From contig OZ242357.1 in the NCBI GenBank assembly GCA_965208815.1, positions 2,790,001 to 2,854,000 of the forward strand: 64,000 bases of DNA, written 5' to 3'. Positions 9,381 to 16,991 of the stretch are shown one piece after another. Under the pieces are notes generated by a model. The model did no database searches and had not been told where the DNA came from. It saw only the letters and a program-made list of their open reading frames with translations. How positions within the stretch are numbered: the first letter of the stretch is position 1; each line of letters begins with the position of its first letter. A program made the position numbers and the translations under genes. The stretch comes from Bin55 sp009840545 (GTDB lineage: Bacteria; Pseudomonadota; Gammaproteobacteria; Pseudomonadales; Azotimanducaceae).

Positions 9381-11036
9381 ATGGCAACTATCAATGGCGC
9401 AACGTTGATGGCTCGCAGCTTGAAAGAGCAGGGTGTCGACTACATGTTCGGAATCATTGGTTTTCCGGTTCAAGGTGTCGCATCTGCAGCGCAAGATGCA
9501 GGAATTCAATTCATTGGGATGCGCAACGAACAAGCAGCCAGCTACGCGGCTCATGCGGCCGGTTACCTCACGGGTCGTCCACAGGCTTGTTTGACCGTTT
9601 CCGGTCCAGGTGTGATTCACGCATTCGCGGGGCTCGCCAATGCACAGCAGAATTGCTGGCCCATGATTCTTATCGGTGGTGCTTCTCCTGTTTACCAAAA
9701 CGGAATGGGAGCGTTTCAAGAAGAACGGCAGGTCGAATTAGCCAAACCCTATTGCAAGTACGCTCACGCCATAGAGCACACAGGTCGCATTCCCTTTTAT
9801 GTGGCTGAAGCCGTTCGAAACTCCCTGTACGGTCGACCGGGCGCATCCTACCTGGACTTTCCGGACGACATCATTCGTGGAAAAGTGGAAGAATCCGAGG
9901 TAGTCACGGCGAACCGAGTGGTTGACCCACCTCGTTCACTCGCAGACCCGCAAGCAGTGGAAGAAGCTCTCTCGGTTTTGGAGTCCGCTGAAAGGCCATT
10001 GGTAGTCGTCGGTAAGGGTATGGCATGGTCTCGTGCCGAAGACGAGGTTCGAGCGTTTATGGAACGAACGCAACTTCCGTTCCTTGCGTCTCCAATGGGC
10101 AAGGGTGTACTTCCCGACGACGATCCTTTGTCTGTAGGCGCAGCACGAAGCACGGCACTACGAGAAGCCGATGTGGTATTTCTCATGGGAGCCCGGCTCA
10201 ATTGGATCATGCACTTTGGCCTGCCACCAAGGTTTGCCGAGAATGTACGAGTGATACAACTCGATATTGCGCAAGAAGAAATCGGGCGAAACGTAGCTCC
10301 TGAAGTTGCCCTCGTCGGAGATGGAAAGGCAGTAACCCAGCAACTCAATACTGCTCTGTCCAACCGACAGTGGTTCTATCCTGCAGAGACGGACTGGCGT
10401 GCCACACTGCAAGCCAAAGCCAATGAAAATGTCGAAGCTGTGCGTGGTATGACCGAAGATGACACGAGCCCTACGAACTACTACAGAGCATTTCGAGACA
10501 TCGATGATTGGTTGCCAGACGATGCGATCATCATCGGAGAAGGTGCCAACACGATGGACATCGGAAGAACTCAAATGCTGAATCGGCGCGCTAGGCATCG
10601 ATTGGACGCAGGAACCTATGGAACGATGGGGGTCGGTTTGGGCTTCGCCATCGCAGCGGCGGTAACGAATCCCGACAAACCCATAGTGTCCGTGCAAGGA
10701 GACTCTGCGTTTGGTTTTTCAGGTATGGAACTCGAAACCATGGTTCGCTACAACTTGCCCATAAAGCTCATTGTGTTGAACAACGGTGGAATCGGTGGTG
10801 GATATCCACAACCGGAGGAAGGTCAAAAGCTTCCGCCTGGCTTTTTGACCTATGGTGCTCGTTACGAAGGAATGTTGGAAGCGTTGGGCGGCAAAGGAAT
10901 GTACGTTTCCGATCCGACGGACCTACGATCCGCCTTGGACGAAGTCATGGATCACGACGGTCCTGCGATGATCAATGTACCGCTACACCCACGAGCAAGC
11001 CGTAAGCCTCAGAAGTTTCAGTGGCTAACCACTTAG
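9381..11036 (+). CDS. 2-hydroxyacyl-CoA lyase / oxalyl-CoA decarboxylase family TPP enzyme
   Basis: A 551-residue thiamine-diphosphate enzyme with the three-domain acetolactate-synthase fold. The catalytic Glu is E50 in M-R-N-E-Q-A-A. The TPP/Mg motif runs from G-D-S at 440-442 to N-N-G-G at 467-470. Segments such as S-G-P-G-V-I-H-A-F and N-C-W-P-M-I-L-I-G-G resemble the HACL1 branch more than oxalyl-CoA decarboxylases, but the two are close. HACL enzymes cleave 2-hydroxyacyl-CoA to an aldehyde and formyl-CoA. A strong ribosome site (AGGGAGAGGG) lies just before the ATG. Downstream genes (VOC, UGA glutaredoxin, amidase) follow on the same strand. A phytanoyl-CoA dioxygenase homologue, which could supply 2-hydroxyacyl-CoA, lies about 4 kb downstream. 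Confidence 0.85.
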   Translation: MATINGATLMARSLKEQGVDYMFGIIGFPVQGVASAAQDAGIQFIGMRNEQAASYAAHAAGYLTGRPQACLTVSGPGVIHAFAGLANAQQNCWPMILIGGASPVYQNGMGAFQEERQVELAKPYCKYAHAIEHTGRIPFYVAEAVRNSLYGRPGASYLDFPDDIIRGKVEESEVVTANRVVDPPRSLADPQAVEEALSVLESAERPLVVVGKGMAWSRAEDEVRAFMERTQLPFLASPMGKGVLPDDDPLSVGAARSTALREADVVFLMGARLNWIMHFGLPPRFAENVRVIQLDIAQEEIGRNVAPEVALVGDGKAVTQQLNTALSNRQWFYPAETDWRATLQAKANENVEAVRGMTEDDTSPTNYYRAFRDIDDWLPDDAIIIGEGANTMDIGRTQMLNRRARHRLDAGTYGTMGVGLGFAIAAAVTNPDKPIVSVQGDSAFGFSGMELETMVRYNLPIKLIVLNNGGIGGGYPQPEEGQKLPPGFLTYGARYEGMLEALGGKGMYVSDPTDLRSALDEVMDHDGPAMINVPLHPRASRKPQKFQWLTT

Positions 11037-11091
11037 AGGTCTGAATCCAAGATCCAACTGCGTAAATCACCATAAGAGGAATTTCGAACCG

Positions 11092-11553
11092 GTGTCCGAC
11101 ACGAAATCGATAGGTCGAATGGACCACATTGGAATTGCGGTCAAAAGCATTGAGGACGCGCGCCAGTTCTACGAAGGTCAGCTGGGAGCCAAGCACGTCC
11201 GAACAAGCGTGCATCACACAGGCGAGTTCAAGCTGGGAATCTTCGATCTCGATGGATTTTGTATTGAACTTCTCGAACCCGTCGACCCTGACGGCTTTCT
11301 GGCGAAATTCATCGAAAAGCGAGGAGAAGGCGTTCATCACATAACGCTGCAGACGCCCAATCTAGACGAACAAACTCAACGACTCGAAGAAAACGGAGTC
11401 CGAGTGGTCGACAAGAACTTGGATCCCGCAAGTGGTGGAGTCGATGCTTTCATCTCTCCAAAGAGTTCTCACGGAGTGCTCATTCAGCTCGGCGAAAACA
11501 TTGGTCCTCTCAATACTCCACCCTATTGGGAATCGGAATCGAACGAGGATTAG
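11092..11553 (+). CDS. VOC-family protein, methylmalonyl-CoA epimerase-like
   Basis: A 153-residue vicinal-oxygen-chelate protein made of two beta-alpha-beta-beta-beta modules. Candidate metal ligands are H12 (M-D-H-I-G-I-A-V), E59 (I-E-L-L-E-P) and H82/H83 (G-V-H-H-I-T). The region around 132-135 (Q-L-G-E) would hold the fourth, although the usual Glu is not cleanly placed. The pattern is closest to methylmalonyl-CoA epimerase, yet no mutase gene is near and the true substrate may differ. It uses a GTG start; an AAGAGGA-like ribosome site lies upstream. It sits 55 bases after the lyase gene and 5 bases before the next start, so it is probably in the same operon. Confidence 0.8.
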   Translation: MSDTKSIGRMDHIGIAVKSIEDARQFYEGQLGAKHVRTSVHHTGEFKLGIFDLDGFCIELLEPVDPDGFLAKFIEKRGEGVHHITLQTPNLDEQTQRLEENGVRVVDKNLDPASGGVDAFISPKSSHGVLIQLGENIGPLNTPPYWESESNED

Positions 11554-11558
11554 TCGAC

Positions 11559-12317
11559 TTGACAAACGAAGCCGTTAACACATCCTGTGCAACCGTGTAT
11601 TGGCAGCCTGGATGAACTAGCTGCCTGCGAGTTAAGGAGTTTCTCTCGGCTCGTGGAGTCGAGTTCAATTCGATCAACGTCTCTGAAGAAACCGAGGCCT
11701 TGGACGATCTTGCCCACATTGGCTTTAGTTCGGTGCCGGTTGTGACTCGTGGAGAGGAGTCTGTATCCGGAGTGAATCTTGGCCAAGTCGCTCAATTGCT
11801 TGGTCTCGAGTTCGACTCAATACCTCTACTTGACCCTCCACAGTTAATTGAGAAACTTGATCGATTCCTTTCAGCAATTCGGTCAGTGACTCCTCAACTC
11901 TCATCCAATGTTCTGAATAAGAGATTGCCGGGACGTGATCGTACAGTGCTGGAGCTACTTCATCACACTGTTGAGGTTGCTCAGACAGCAACGCGCATGA
12001 ATGAAACTCTCGACCTCGATCCAGCAAATGTAGAGTCGGAGTCCGACACACCTATTTCGCTCGCCGACCTGCGAGAAATGGTCCAACGCACTCGAAAGGC
12101 TCTGAAATATCCGCACAACGAATGGCAGTCAACGGTAAAGACGTACTACGGTCAACAGACCAAGCATCAAGTTCTTGAGAGATGTACATGGCATGTCGCG
12201 CAACATCTCCGACAACTAGAACACTTCTGCTCCCAGTTGCAGCAAGAAATTCGAGGATGGCCTACAGATGCCGACTATAGAGATCTCCCGCTACCCAAGA
12301 GTGTTTGGGACGATTGA
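11559..12317 (+). CDS. Candidate selenoprotein: glutaredoxin domain (UxxC) fused to a DinB-like domain
   Basis: Read through an in-frame UGA at 11613-11615, the frame from TTG 11559 gives 252 residues. The first part is a clear glutaredoxin: V-Y-W-Q-P-G-[UGA]-T-S-C-L-R-V-K-E-F-L, then the cis-proline motif S-V-P-V-V and a G-x-N-L segment. The UGA (residue 19) replaces the first, nucleophilic Cys of the C-x-x-C site; the second Cys is at 11622-11624. Relatives of this protein have Cys at that place. The second part, from about residue 95, resembles DinB/YfiT four-helix proteins (L-L-H-H; H-V-A-Q-H-L-R-Q-L-E). A SECIS-like hairpin follows the UGA. The alternative, a nonsense mutation with internal restart, would lose the catalytic Cys while keeping everything else intact. 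The first intact downstream start lies well inside the fold. The selA-D genes are not in the window. Confidence 0.75.
11625..11656 (+). promoter_or_regulatory. Bacterial SECIS-like stem-loop after the UGA codon
   Basis: The 32 bases can fold as a hairpin. Nine consecutive pairs (positions 11625-11633 with 11648-11656, including four G-U pairs) are followed by one mismatch and three more pairs. The apical loop is AGUUUC at 11638-11643. The loop begins 23 bases after the UGA and has G in its second position. This fits the general bacterial SECIS rule: small stem, loop 16-37 bases from UGA, G among the first two loop bases. Such an element recruits SelB to insert selenocysteine. The fold was drawn by eye and no energy was computed. 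Confidence 0.55.
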
Positions 12318-12325
12318 AGTAGAGA

Positions 12326-12763
12326 GTGAATGTGGAAGACGACCTGAATGACACAGATACTCCAATAGGAGCTGTCAAGTTTGTCTTGCTTCACCACGAT
12401 GGTTGTGCTCGAACCAAATTTCACTTTCGCATTGAACTGGATGGTTCGTGTACTCAACTAATTTCTTCCAACAATAAGGGTCAACATCCGAATAGCATCG
12501 GGATCGTAATTTCGGGTGTATTTGACGAGCTCACCCCAACTCCAGAACAGATGAACGGGCTGAAAGAGTTGCTCGTAGATCTCAAAATGCGTTATCCGGG
12601 TTTCGTGCTGGGAGCTCATCGCCAAGTCAGGGCGGACAGAACAACAACCTGTCCAGGCGTTAGATTTCCAATGGGAGAACTGACCGAATGGGCGAAGGGA
12701 GAACTGTTGACAATTCGAAATGAACGCATCCAAGTGGACATAGAGTCCCAGTACGGTCCCTGA
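12326..12763 (+). CDS. N-acetylmuramoyl-L-alanine amidase / PGRP-like domain protein
   Basis: A 145-residue protein with the zinc amidase_2/PGRP pattern. It has H23-H24 in L-L-H-H-D-G, then an F-H-F-R-I...D-G segment and S-I-G-I. It also has H98 in G-A-H-R and C109 in T-T-C-P-G. These are the expected two His and one Cys zinc ligands. The family cleaves the lactyl-peptide amide bond of peptidoglycan fragments. No signal peptide or membrane anchor is visible, so it would act in the cytosol, for example on recycled fragments as AmpD does, or be released by other means. Start GTG 12326 is chosen; GTG 12332 is possible. It lies 8 bases after the UGA glutaredoxin gene. Confidence 0.8.
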   Translation: MNVEDDLNDTDTPIGAVKFVLLHHDGCARTKFHFRIELDGSCTQLISSNNKGQHPNSIGIVISGVFDELTPTPEQMNGLKELLVDLKMRYPGFVLGAHRQVRADRTTTCPGVRFPMGELTEWAKGELLTIRNERIQVDIESQYGP

Positions 12764-12936
12764 TAAATCCAGGTTTTAGCTAGCGCTTATTCATCGAATC
12801 CCGCGAAGGCTCAATATATAAGCCTTAGACAGCAACAGCTTGCGCGTTCATATCGAGGTGCTCGGTCGCTAGCTTTTCTTGAAAGTGCTGAGGAAGCTGT
12901 GCTCGCGTCCGAGGAGTAGAGCTCGAATCCTGGGTT

Positions 12937-13815
12937 CTAGAGTGCGTCCAAGTGCTTCTTAAAGAAGTCTACGGTTGCTTTATTCACTTTTTCGGAGTGT
13001 TCCGGTGTAGAAAAAGAGTGCCCAGCGCCTTCGATCTCGATGTATTCGTTGGTTACACCTGCCTCTTTCAGGGCGGCCTGCATATGCCGACTGTGTTCGA
13101 CAGGCACGACATCGTCCTGATCCCCGTGAATCAGGAGAATGGGCGGGTCATTTTCGGTCACAAACTCTATCGGTGAATTGGCTGGCGCTAACTCGGGATC
13201 GAAGCGCAATGCTGGATAGTCAGACTCATCATTCACCCAGTCCTTTAGATCAACAGGGGGAAAGTAGGCAACCACAGCGTTGACCCGATTTGACACTTGA
13301 TTGATGGGGTCTTCGGCTTCTGCATTTCCCTCATCACTTGTCAGCCCCAGCATCAGCGATAGGTGTCCCCCAGCACTGGCACCGTATACACCCATTCTGT
13401 CGGCATCAATTCCATACTCTTCCGCATTTGCTCGAATATGTCGAACCGCGCGACGAACATCCGAGACGGCGTCAGGAACCTGGTACCGTGGAGAACTACC
13501 GTGATTTACAGCAATTACCGTGAAACCTTCGTCAGTGAGAAACGACGTGAAGTAAGCCATCATCTCTCCGCTCATATTCCATGAATACCAACCGCCACTA
13601 ATCATCAGCAGCACTGCTGCACCGTTTTGCTCCTCAGGGGTTAGCACGTGGTAGATAAGAGCCATCCCGTCTTTGTGTCCGTAGATGACATCCTCTTCAA
13701 CGTCCACGGCATTCGCGGTCGGCGCGAATCCCAGTGATAGGAGGCAAATGGTTGCAGCTACACTGACAAGATAGTTGTTGACTTTCAAAGACTTAAAGAC
13801 TTGGCTGATTGACAT
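12937..13815 (-). CDS. Secreted alpha/beta hydrolase (esterase/lipase-like)
   Basis: A 292-residue protein with a Sec signal peptide, basic then hydrophobic, with a likely cut after A-N-A at residue 36. The fold is the carboxylesterase type. An oxyanion segment S-G-G-W is near 73-76. The nucleophile S148 is in G-A-S-A-G-G, the acid is D235 in G-D-Q-D-D-V-V-P, and His is H266 in G-A-G-H-S-F. The complete triad and the periplasmic signal point to hydrolysis of an ester outside the cytoplasm. It stands alone on the minus strand, facing the PGRP gene end to end. The substrate cannot be read from sequence; short-chain ester or peptide-like substrates are both seen in this family. Confidence 0.85.
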   Translation of the reverse strand: MSISQVFKSLKVNNYLVSVAATICLLSLGFAPTANAVDVEEDVIYGHKDGMALIYHVLTPEEQNGAAVLLMISGGWYSWNMSGEMMAYFTSFLTDEGFTVIAVNHGSSPRYQVPDAVSDVRRAVRHIRANAEEYGIDADRMGVYGASAGGHLSLMLGLTSDEGNAEAEDPINQVSNRVNAVVAYFPPVDLKDWVNDESDYPALRFDPELAPANSPIEFVTENDPPILLIHGDQDDVVPVEHSRHMQAALKEAGVTNEYIEIEGAGHSFSTPEHSEKVNKATVDFFKKHLDAL

Positions 13816-14105
13816 TTCGCGGTCTCAAGGGGTGGATGAAGTCAGAGAGTATACATTCGGGGAATGATTCCAATTGATTTAAGGGGCGCATCACAAATTG
13901 TGCATTACCCATAAGTTCCATACTCTGGTATTGAAATTTCATTCAAATTGGCAATGCCTTTGTATACGAGCGCCGAACTCAACAGAGTTGAATCTCGGAA
14001 TCAAGTTTCCACTCCAGGGGGGTCAGCTTTGCATTCAATGTACTTAGTTGGACATGGGGAGGCCGACGTGGATCATCAGCAATGTAGGGAATACTCGGAA
14101 TCTCA

Positions 14106-14777
14106 CTAAGAAGAAAAAAACATCCACGGAACAAATTGCAGTAGAGCTACAACAACAACTGATGGCAGCACGACCATCAAGCCGGTCTTGAGGTTCTTTC
14201 CAGTCCAATTCGTGAAACCATTGACAGCAATGTAGAGCGTCCAAACGAGTGGGATTGGAATCCAATAGACACTGATTAGAGCATCGGAATTGAACGATAA
14301 GTAATACCATGGGAGTAAAGCGAATGAAACGACTGGACCGATGCTGGTAAGCTCGAAGTACAAAGCATCAGCAATTGAACCCAAGATCGCTGGAACCGCA
14401 GTCCAACACGTAAAGCCGAACCAGTTTCGCCAACTTGTGACGACATTGAGCAACTTGCCTGCGACCCAGTAGTAGCTCGTCCAAACCAAGAAAATGCAAC
14501 AGGTCCAGATCGAGTCCCAAACCCATACATAAACTGCTCCAATACCCGAATGAAATATATTGTCAAAGGACACCACTCTAGCAATCGTACCGTCGTCCTG
14601 TACAGCTGAAACTGTTAAATCGTCGTAACTGATGAAAACAGACAATAAGCACACAAGAGAGGCAGCAAGGATCGTAAAAAACGGCAACGCGTAGGTCGTC
14701 TTTTCTCGAATCTCATCGAATACATCACGTGGCGAGACCAGTATCCTGGCAAGGCGAATCATGCGTAAGTTCCACAC
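14106..14777 (-). CDS. Yip1-family integral membrane protein
   Basis: A 223-residue protein. A short cytosolic N-terminus (R-L-A-R-I-L-V-S-P-R-D-V-F-D-E-I) is followed by about five hydrophobic helices, at roughly 30-48, 85-105, 120-140, 150-165 and 170-220 in two segments. The P-R-x-V-F/W-x-E-I opening before the first helix is typical of bacterial Yip1-domain proteins. Their biochemical role is not established. It is a single gene with about 290 bases on its downstream side and 360 upstream, in neither of which I see another convincing gene. Confidence 0.7.
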   Translation of the reverse strand: MWNLRMIRLARILVSPRDVFDEIREKTTYALPFFTILAASLVCLLSVFISYDDLTVSAVQDDGTIARVVSFDNIFHSGIGAVYVWVWDSIWTCCIFLVWTSYYWVAGKLLNVVTSWRNWFGFTCWTAVPAILGSIADALYFELTSIGPVVSFALLPWYYLSFNSDALISVYWIPIPLVWTLYIAVNGFTNWTGKNLKTGLMVVLPSVVVVALLQFVPWMFFSS

Positions 14778-15141
14778 GTTACTGAAGGCAATTTGGTCTC
14801 ATCTTACCGCCTTGAGTGTTCGGTGGATCACGGATTGAGTAAGTAGCAAAAGAATGATTCTCCTCCTCCAAGCGTGTTCAGGCATTTCAATGAGCCAACA
14901 AAGACGGAAACATTCAATTCATCTTCGGCACTTGTTCTGACACCGGCAAAACGATCAGAATTGCTTGCAGATCTAAAGTTGTGGTTCAAATCTACACCGC
15001 TTAGACCTACGCTTGCACCATCCAGTCTGGCGGCTCCCGTTATTCGCACATGCAAGGCGAACCCTAGATTTCTTGTTGCTCAGCTCTTTGGCCAACCTAA
15101 ATCTACCAATTCGGTTACTCTAATATTCTCGCGTAGCTTCC
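14778..15141. other. Intergenic stretch, no convincing gene
   Basis: This 364-base gap separates the divergent Yip1 and phytanoyl-CoA dioxygenase genes. A 75-codon minus-strand frame (14828-15055) and an overlapping plus-strand frame (from 14874) are open, but neither has recognisable domain content or a clear ribosome site. It probably holds the two divergent promoters. Confidence 0.4.
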
Positions 15142-16062
15142 GTGTTTGCTTCGAAAACCATGCACAACGACATCGCATCGTACGAAACTTGCCCCAACCT
15201 GGATCCACTCATGCAAGACTTGGATCAGTTTGGGCTTACAAGACATGCATTGGAACTAGATGCTTACGGGCTCACGGTCATCCCACCCGAGTTAATGGGC
15301 ACTGACAACGACTTTCCGGACCGACTTCGCGAGGCAATCATTCGAACGTGCGAGAAACGCAACAACATTGAGATTGGTGACTATGCAACAGCGGGACCTG
15401 AAGCAGCAAAATCCGCCTTTCGAAATTCGTGGTACCTGCTTCAGGAAAACGATGTGTTCGCGGAAGCGGCTACGAATCCCAAGGTCTTGACGATTGCTCG
15501 CTGGCTGCTGGGTCAAAGCGCGATGCTCACCGGTCATACTTGGATCATCAAACCCGAGTCGGCAGGCGGACTGGGATTGCACAGTGATGCCCACGGAATT
15601 CCGCCAGGTGGAGGGCACATCGCTCACGTGGCCAACCTATCTTGGCTGTGTACGGACTACGCGGGTGCGGATGATGGTCCCACGGTATTTGTTCCGGGAT
15701 CGCATCGCTATGGTCGTGCGACACTTCCGCACGAGTCTTCACTCGATAGCACACCATTCAAAGTCGTACCGCTACACGGCAAAGCTGGCTCGCTTGCGGT
15801 TTGGCACGGTTCCACATGGCATGGATCAACTCCGAGGAAGAATCCTGGACTCCGCGTTACGCTTGTACAGGTTTTTATGCGCATGCACATGCGCCCCATT
15901 CATCAATGGAATCGCGACGAAATTGATCCAGCGTTGCTGGAACGATTCCCTGAACTGGAAAGAATCTTGGGCCTGGAGTCGTTGTATCCGTACCGCGAAC
16001 ACAACGACCATCCGGAACGAGTTGGTCCCTTCATGAAGACTGGAACGGACCCCTTTGCGTAA
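15142..16062 (+). CDS. Phytanoyl-CoA dioxygenase (PhyH) family protein
   Basis: A 306-residue Fe(II)/2-oxoglutarate oxygenase. The iron-binding facial triad is H147-S-D149 and a distal His in W-H222-G-S-T-W-H227 (H227 most likely), with R238 available for 2-oxoglutarate. Segments such as G-P-T-V-F-V-P-G-S-H-R are typical of PhyH. The family hydroxylates carbons next to an acyl-CoA carbonyl or other small substrates. GTG 15142 is taken as the start; ATG 15160 would shorten it by six residues, and neither has a clear ribosome site. It lies 36 bases before an SMP-30 lactonase gene on the same strand and about 4 kb from a 2-hydroxyacyl-CoA lyase gene, which hints at an alpha-oxidation route. The substrate is unproven. 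Confidence 0.85.
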   Translation: MFASKTMHNDIASYETCPNLDPLMQDLDQFGLTRHALELDAYGLTVIPPELMGTDNDFPDRLREAIIRTCEKRNNIEIGDYATAGPEAAKSAFRNSWYLLQENDVFAEAATNPKVLTIARWLLGQSAMLTGHTWIIKPESAGGLGLHSDAHGIPPGGGHIAHVANLSWLCTDYAGADDGPTVFVPGSHRYGRATLPHESSLDSTPFKVVPLHGKAGSLAVWHGSTWHGSTPRKNPGLRVTLVQVFMRMHMRPIHQWNRDEIDPALLERFPELERILGLESLYPYREHNDHPERVGPFMKTGTDPFA

Positions 16063-16098
16063 CCAATTGGGATCAATAAAACCAAAAGAGGACTTTGT

Positions 16099-16989
16099 AT
16101 GGATTTTGAGGTAGTCGATAGTCGTTTTAGAGAGGTTCTGGATCCAAGCCAGGAACGCAAGACTTTGGCAGAAGGCTTTCAGTTCACAGAAGGACCTATT
16201 TGGCATCCCTATGAAAAACACCTCACTTTCAGCGACATTCCTGCCAATTCGATGCACCGATGGAGTGAGGAATCGGGAACATCGACATACCGCTCTCCAA
16301 GCAACAACGCAAACGGCAATACCTACGACAAGCAAGGTCGAATCCTGACGTGCGAACATGGTACGAGCAGAGTAGTCCGCGAAGAGCTCGACGGCTCCAT
16401 CACGGTACTTGCTTCACATTGGCAAGACAAGGAACTCAACAGTCCTAATGACATTGTTGTCCGTTCTAACGGCGACATTTTCTTTACTGATCCGACGTTC
16501 GGTAGAGGTCCCGGCGTAGGTGTAGAGAGACCTCTTGATCTTGATTTTCGCGGAGTCTACAAGATCGATGGAACCTCGGGAGAATTGTCTCTGTTGGCAA
16601 AGGATTTCACCCAACCAAATGGATTGGCGTTCACGACCGATGAATCTCATCTCTTGGTTGCCGACACTCCCGAGATGCACATTCGAAAGTTTGCGTGTGC
16701 GGAAGATGGGTCGCTTTCCGGCGGTGAGGTCTTCGCGAAATCGGAAGGCGAGGGATATGGCGCACCCGATGGATTGAAGGTTGGTGAGTCAGGTCACGTC
16801 TTTTGTGCTGGTCCAGGCGGCGTTCATGTATATGACCCAGATTCAGGAGGTCTCTTGGGTATCCTCCTCACACCCAGATTTTGCGCGAACTTCACATGGG
16901 GAGGAGACGATATGAAGACCTTCTTCTTGACTTCCACCAACCACCTTTACTCGGTAGAAGTACTTGTCGGAAGCGCTCCTCTGTTCTAG
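16099..16989 (+). CDS. SMP-30/gluconolactonase-family beta-propeller hydrolase
   Basis: A 296-residue six-bladed propeller protein with the metal site of SMP-30 lactonases. The ligands are E31 in T-E-G-P-I-W, N117 in S-P-N-D-I-V-V, N174 in Q-P-N-G-L-A, and the catalytic D224 in A-P-D-G-L-K. There is no signal peptide, so it is cytosolic. Such enzymes open sugar lactones and related esters. An AAGAGGA ribosome site precedes the ATG. It follows the PhyH gene closely, and its stop lies two bases from the stop of the converging MFS gene. The substrate is probably a lactone made or imported by neighbouring genes, which is inference. Confidence 0.88.
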   Translation: MDFEVVDSRFREVLDPSQERKTLAEGFQFTEGPIWHPYEKHLTFSDIPANSMHRWSEESGTSTYRSPSNNANGNTYDKQGRILTCEHGTSRVVREELDGSITVLASHWQDKELNSPNDIVVRSNGDIFFTDPTFGRGPGVGVERPLDLDFRGVYKIDGTSGELSLLAKDFTQPNGLAFTTDESHLLVADTPEMHIRKFACAEDGSLSGGEVFAKSEGEGYGAPDGLKVGESGHVFCAGPGGVHVYDPDSGGLLGILLTPRFCANFTWGGDDMKTFFLTSTNHLYSVEVLVGSAPLF

Positions 16990-16991
16990 GC

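Noticed and set aside
11700..12317. Treating this as a separate 205-residue DinB gene with its own start
   Set aside because: The start would fall inside the glutaredoxin fold, and the upstream frame is coding except for one UGA, so one protein with UGA read-through explains the sequence better.
14828..15055. A 75-codon minus-strand frame between the Yip1 and PhyH genes
   Set aside because: No domain, no clear ribosome site, and an equally open frame lies on the other strand.
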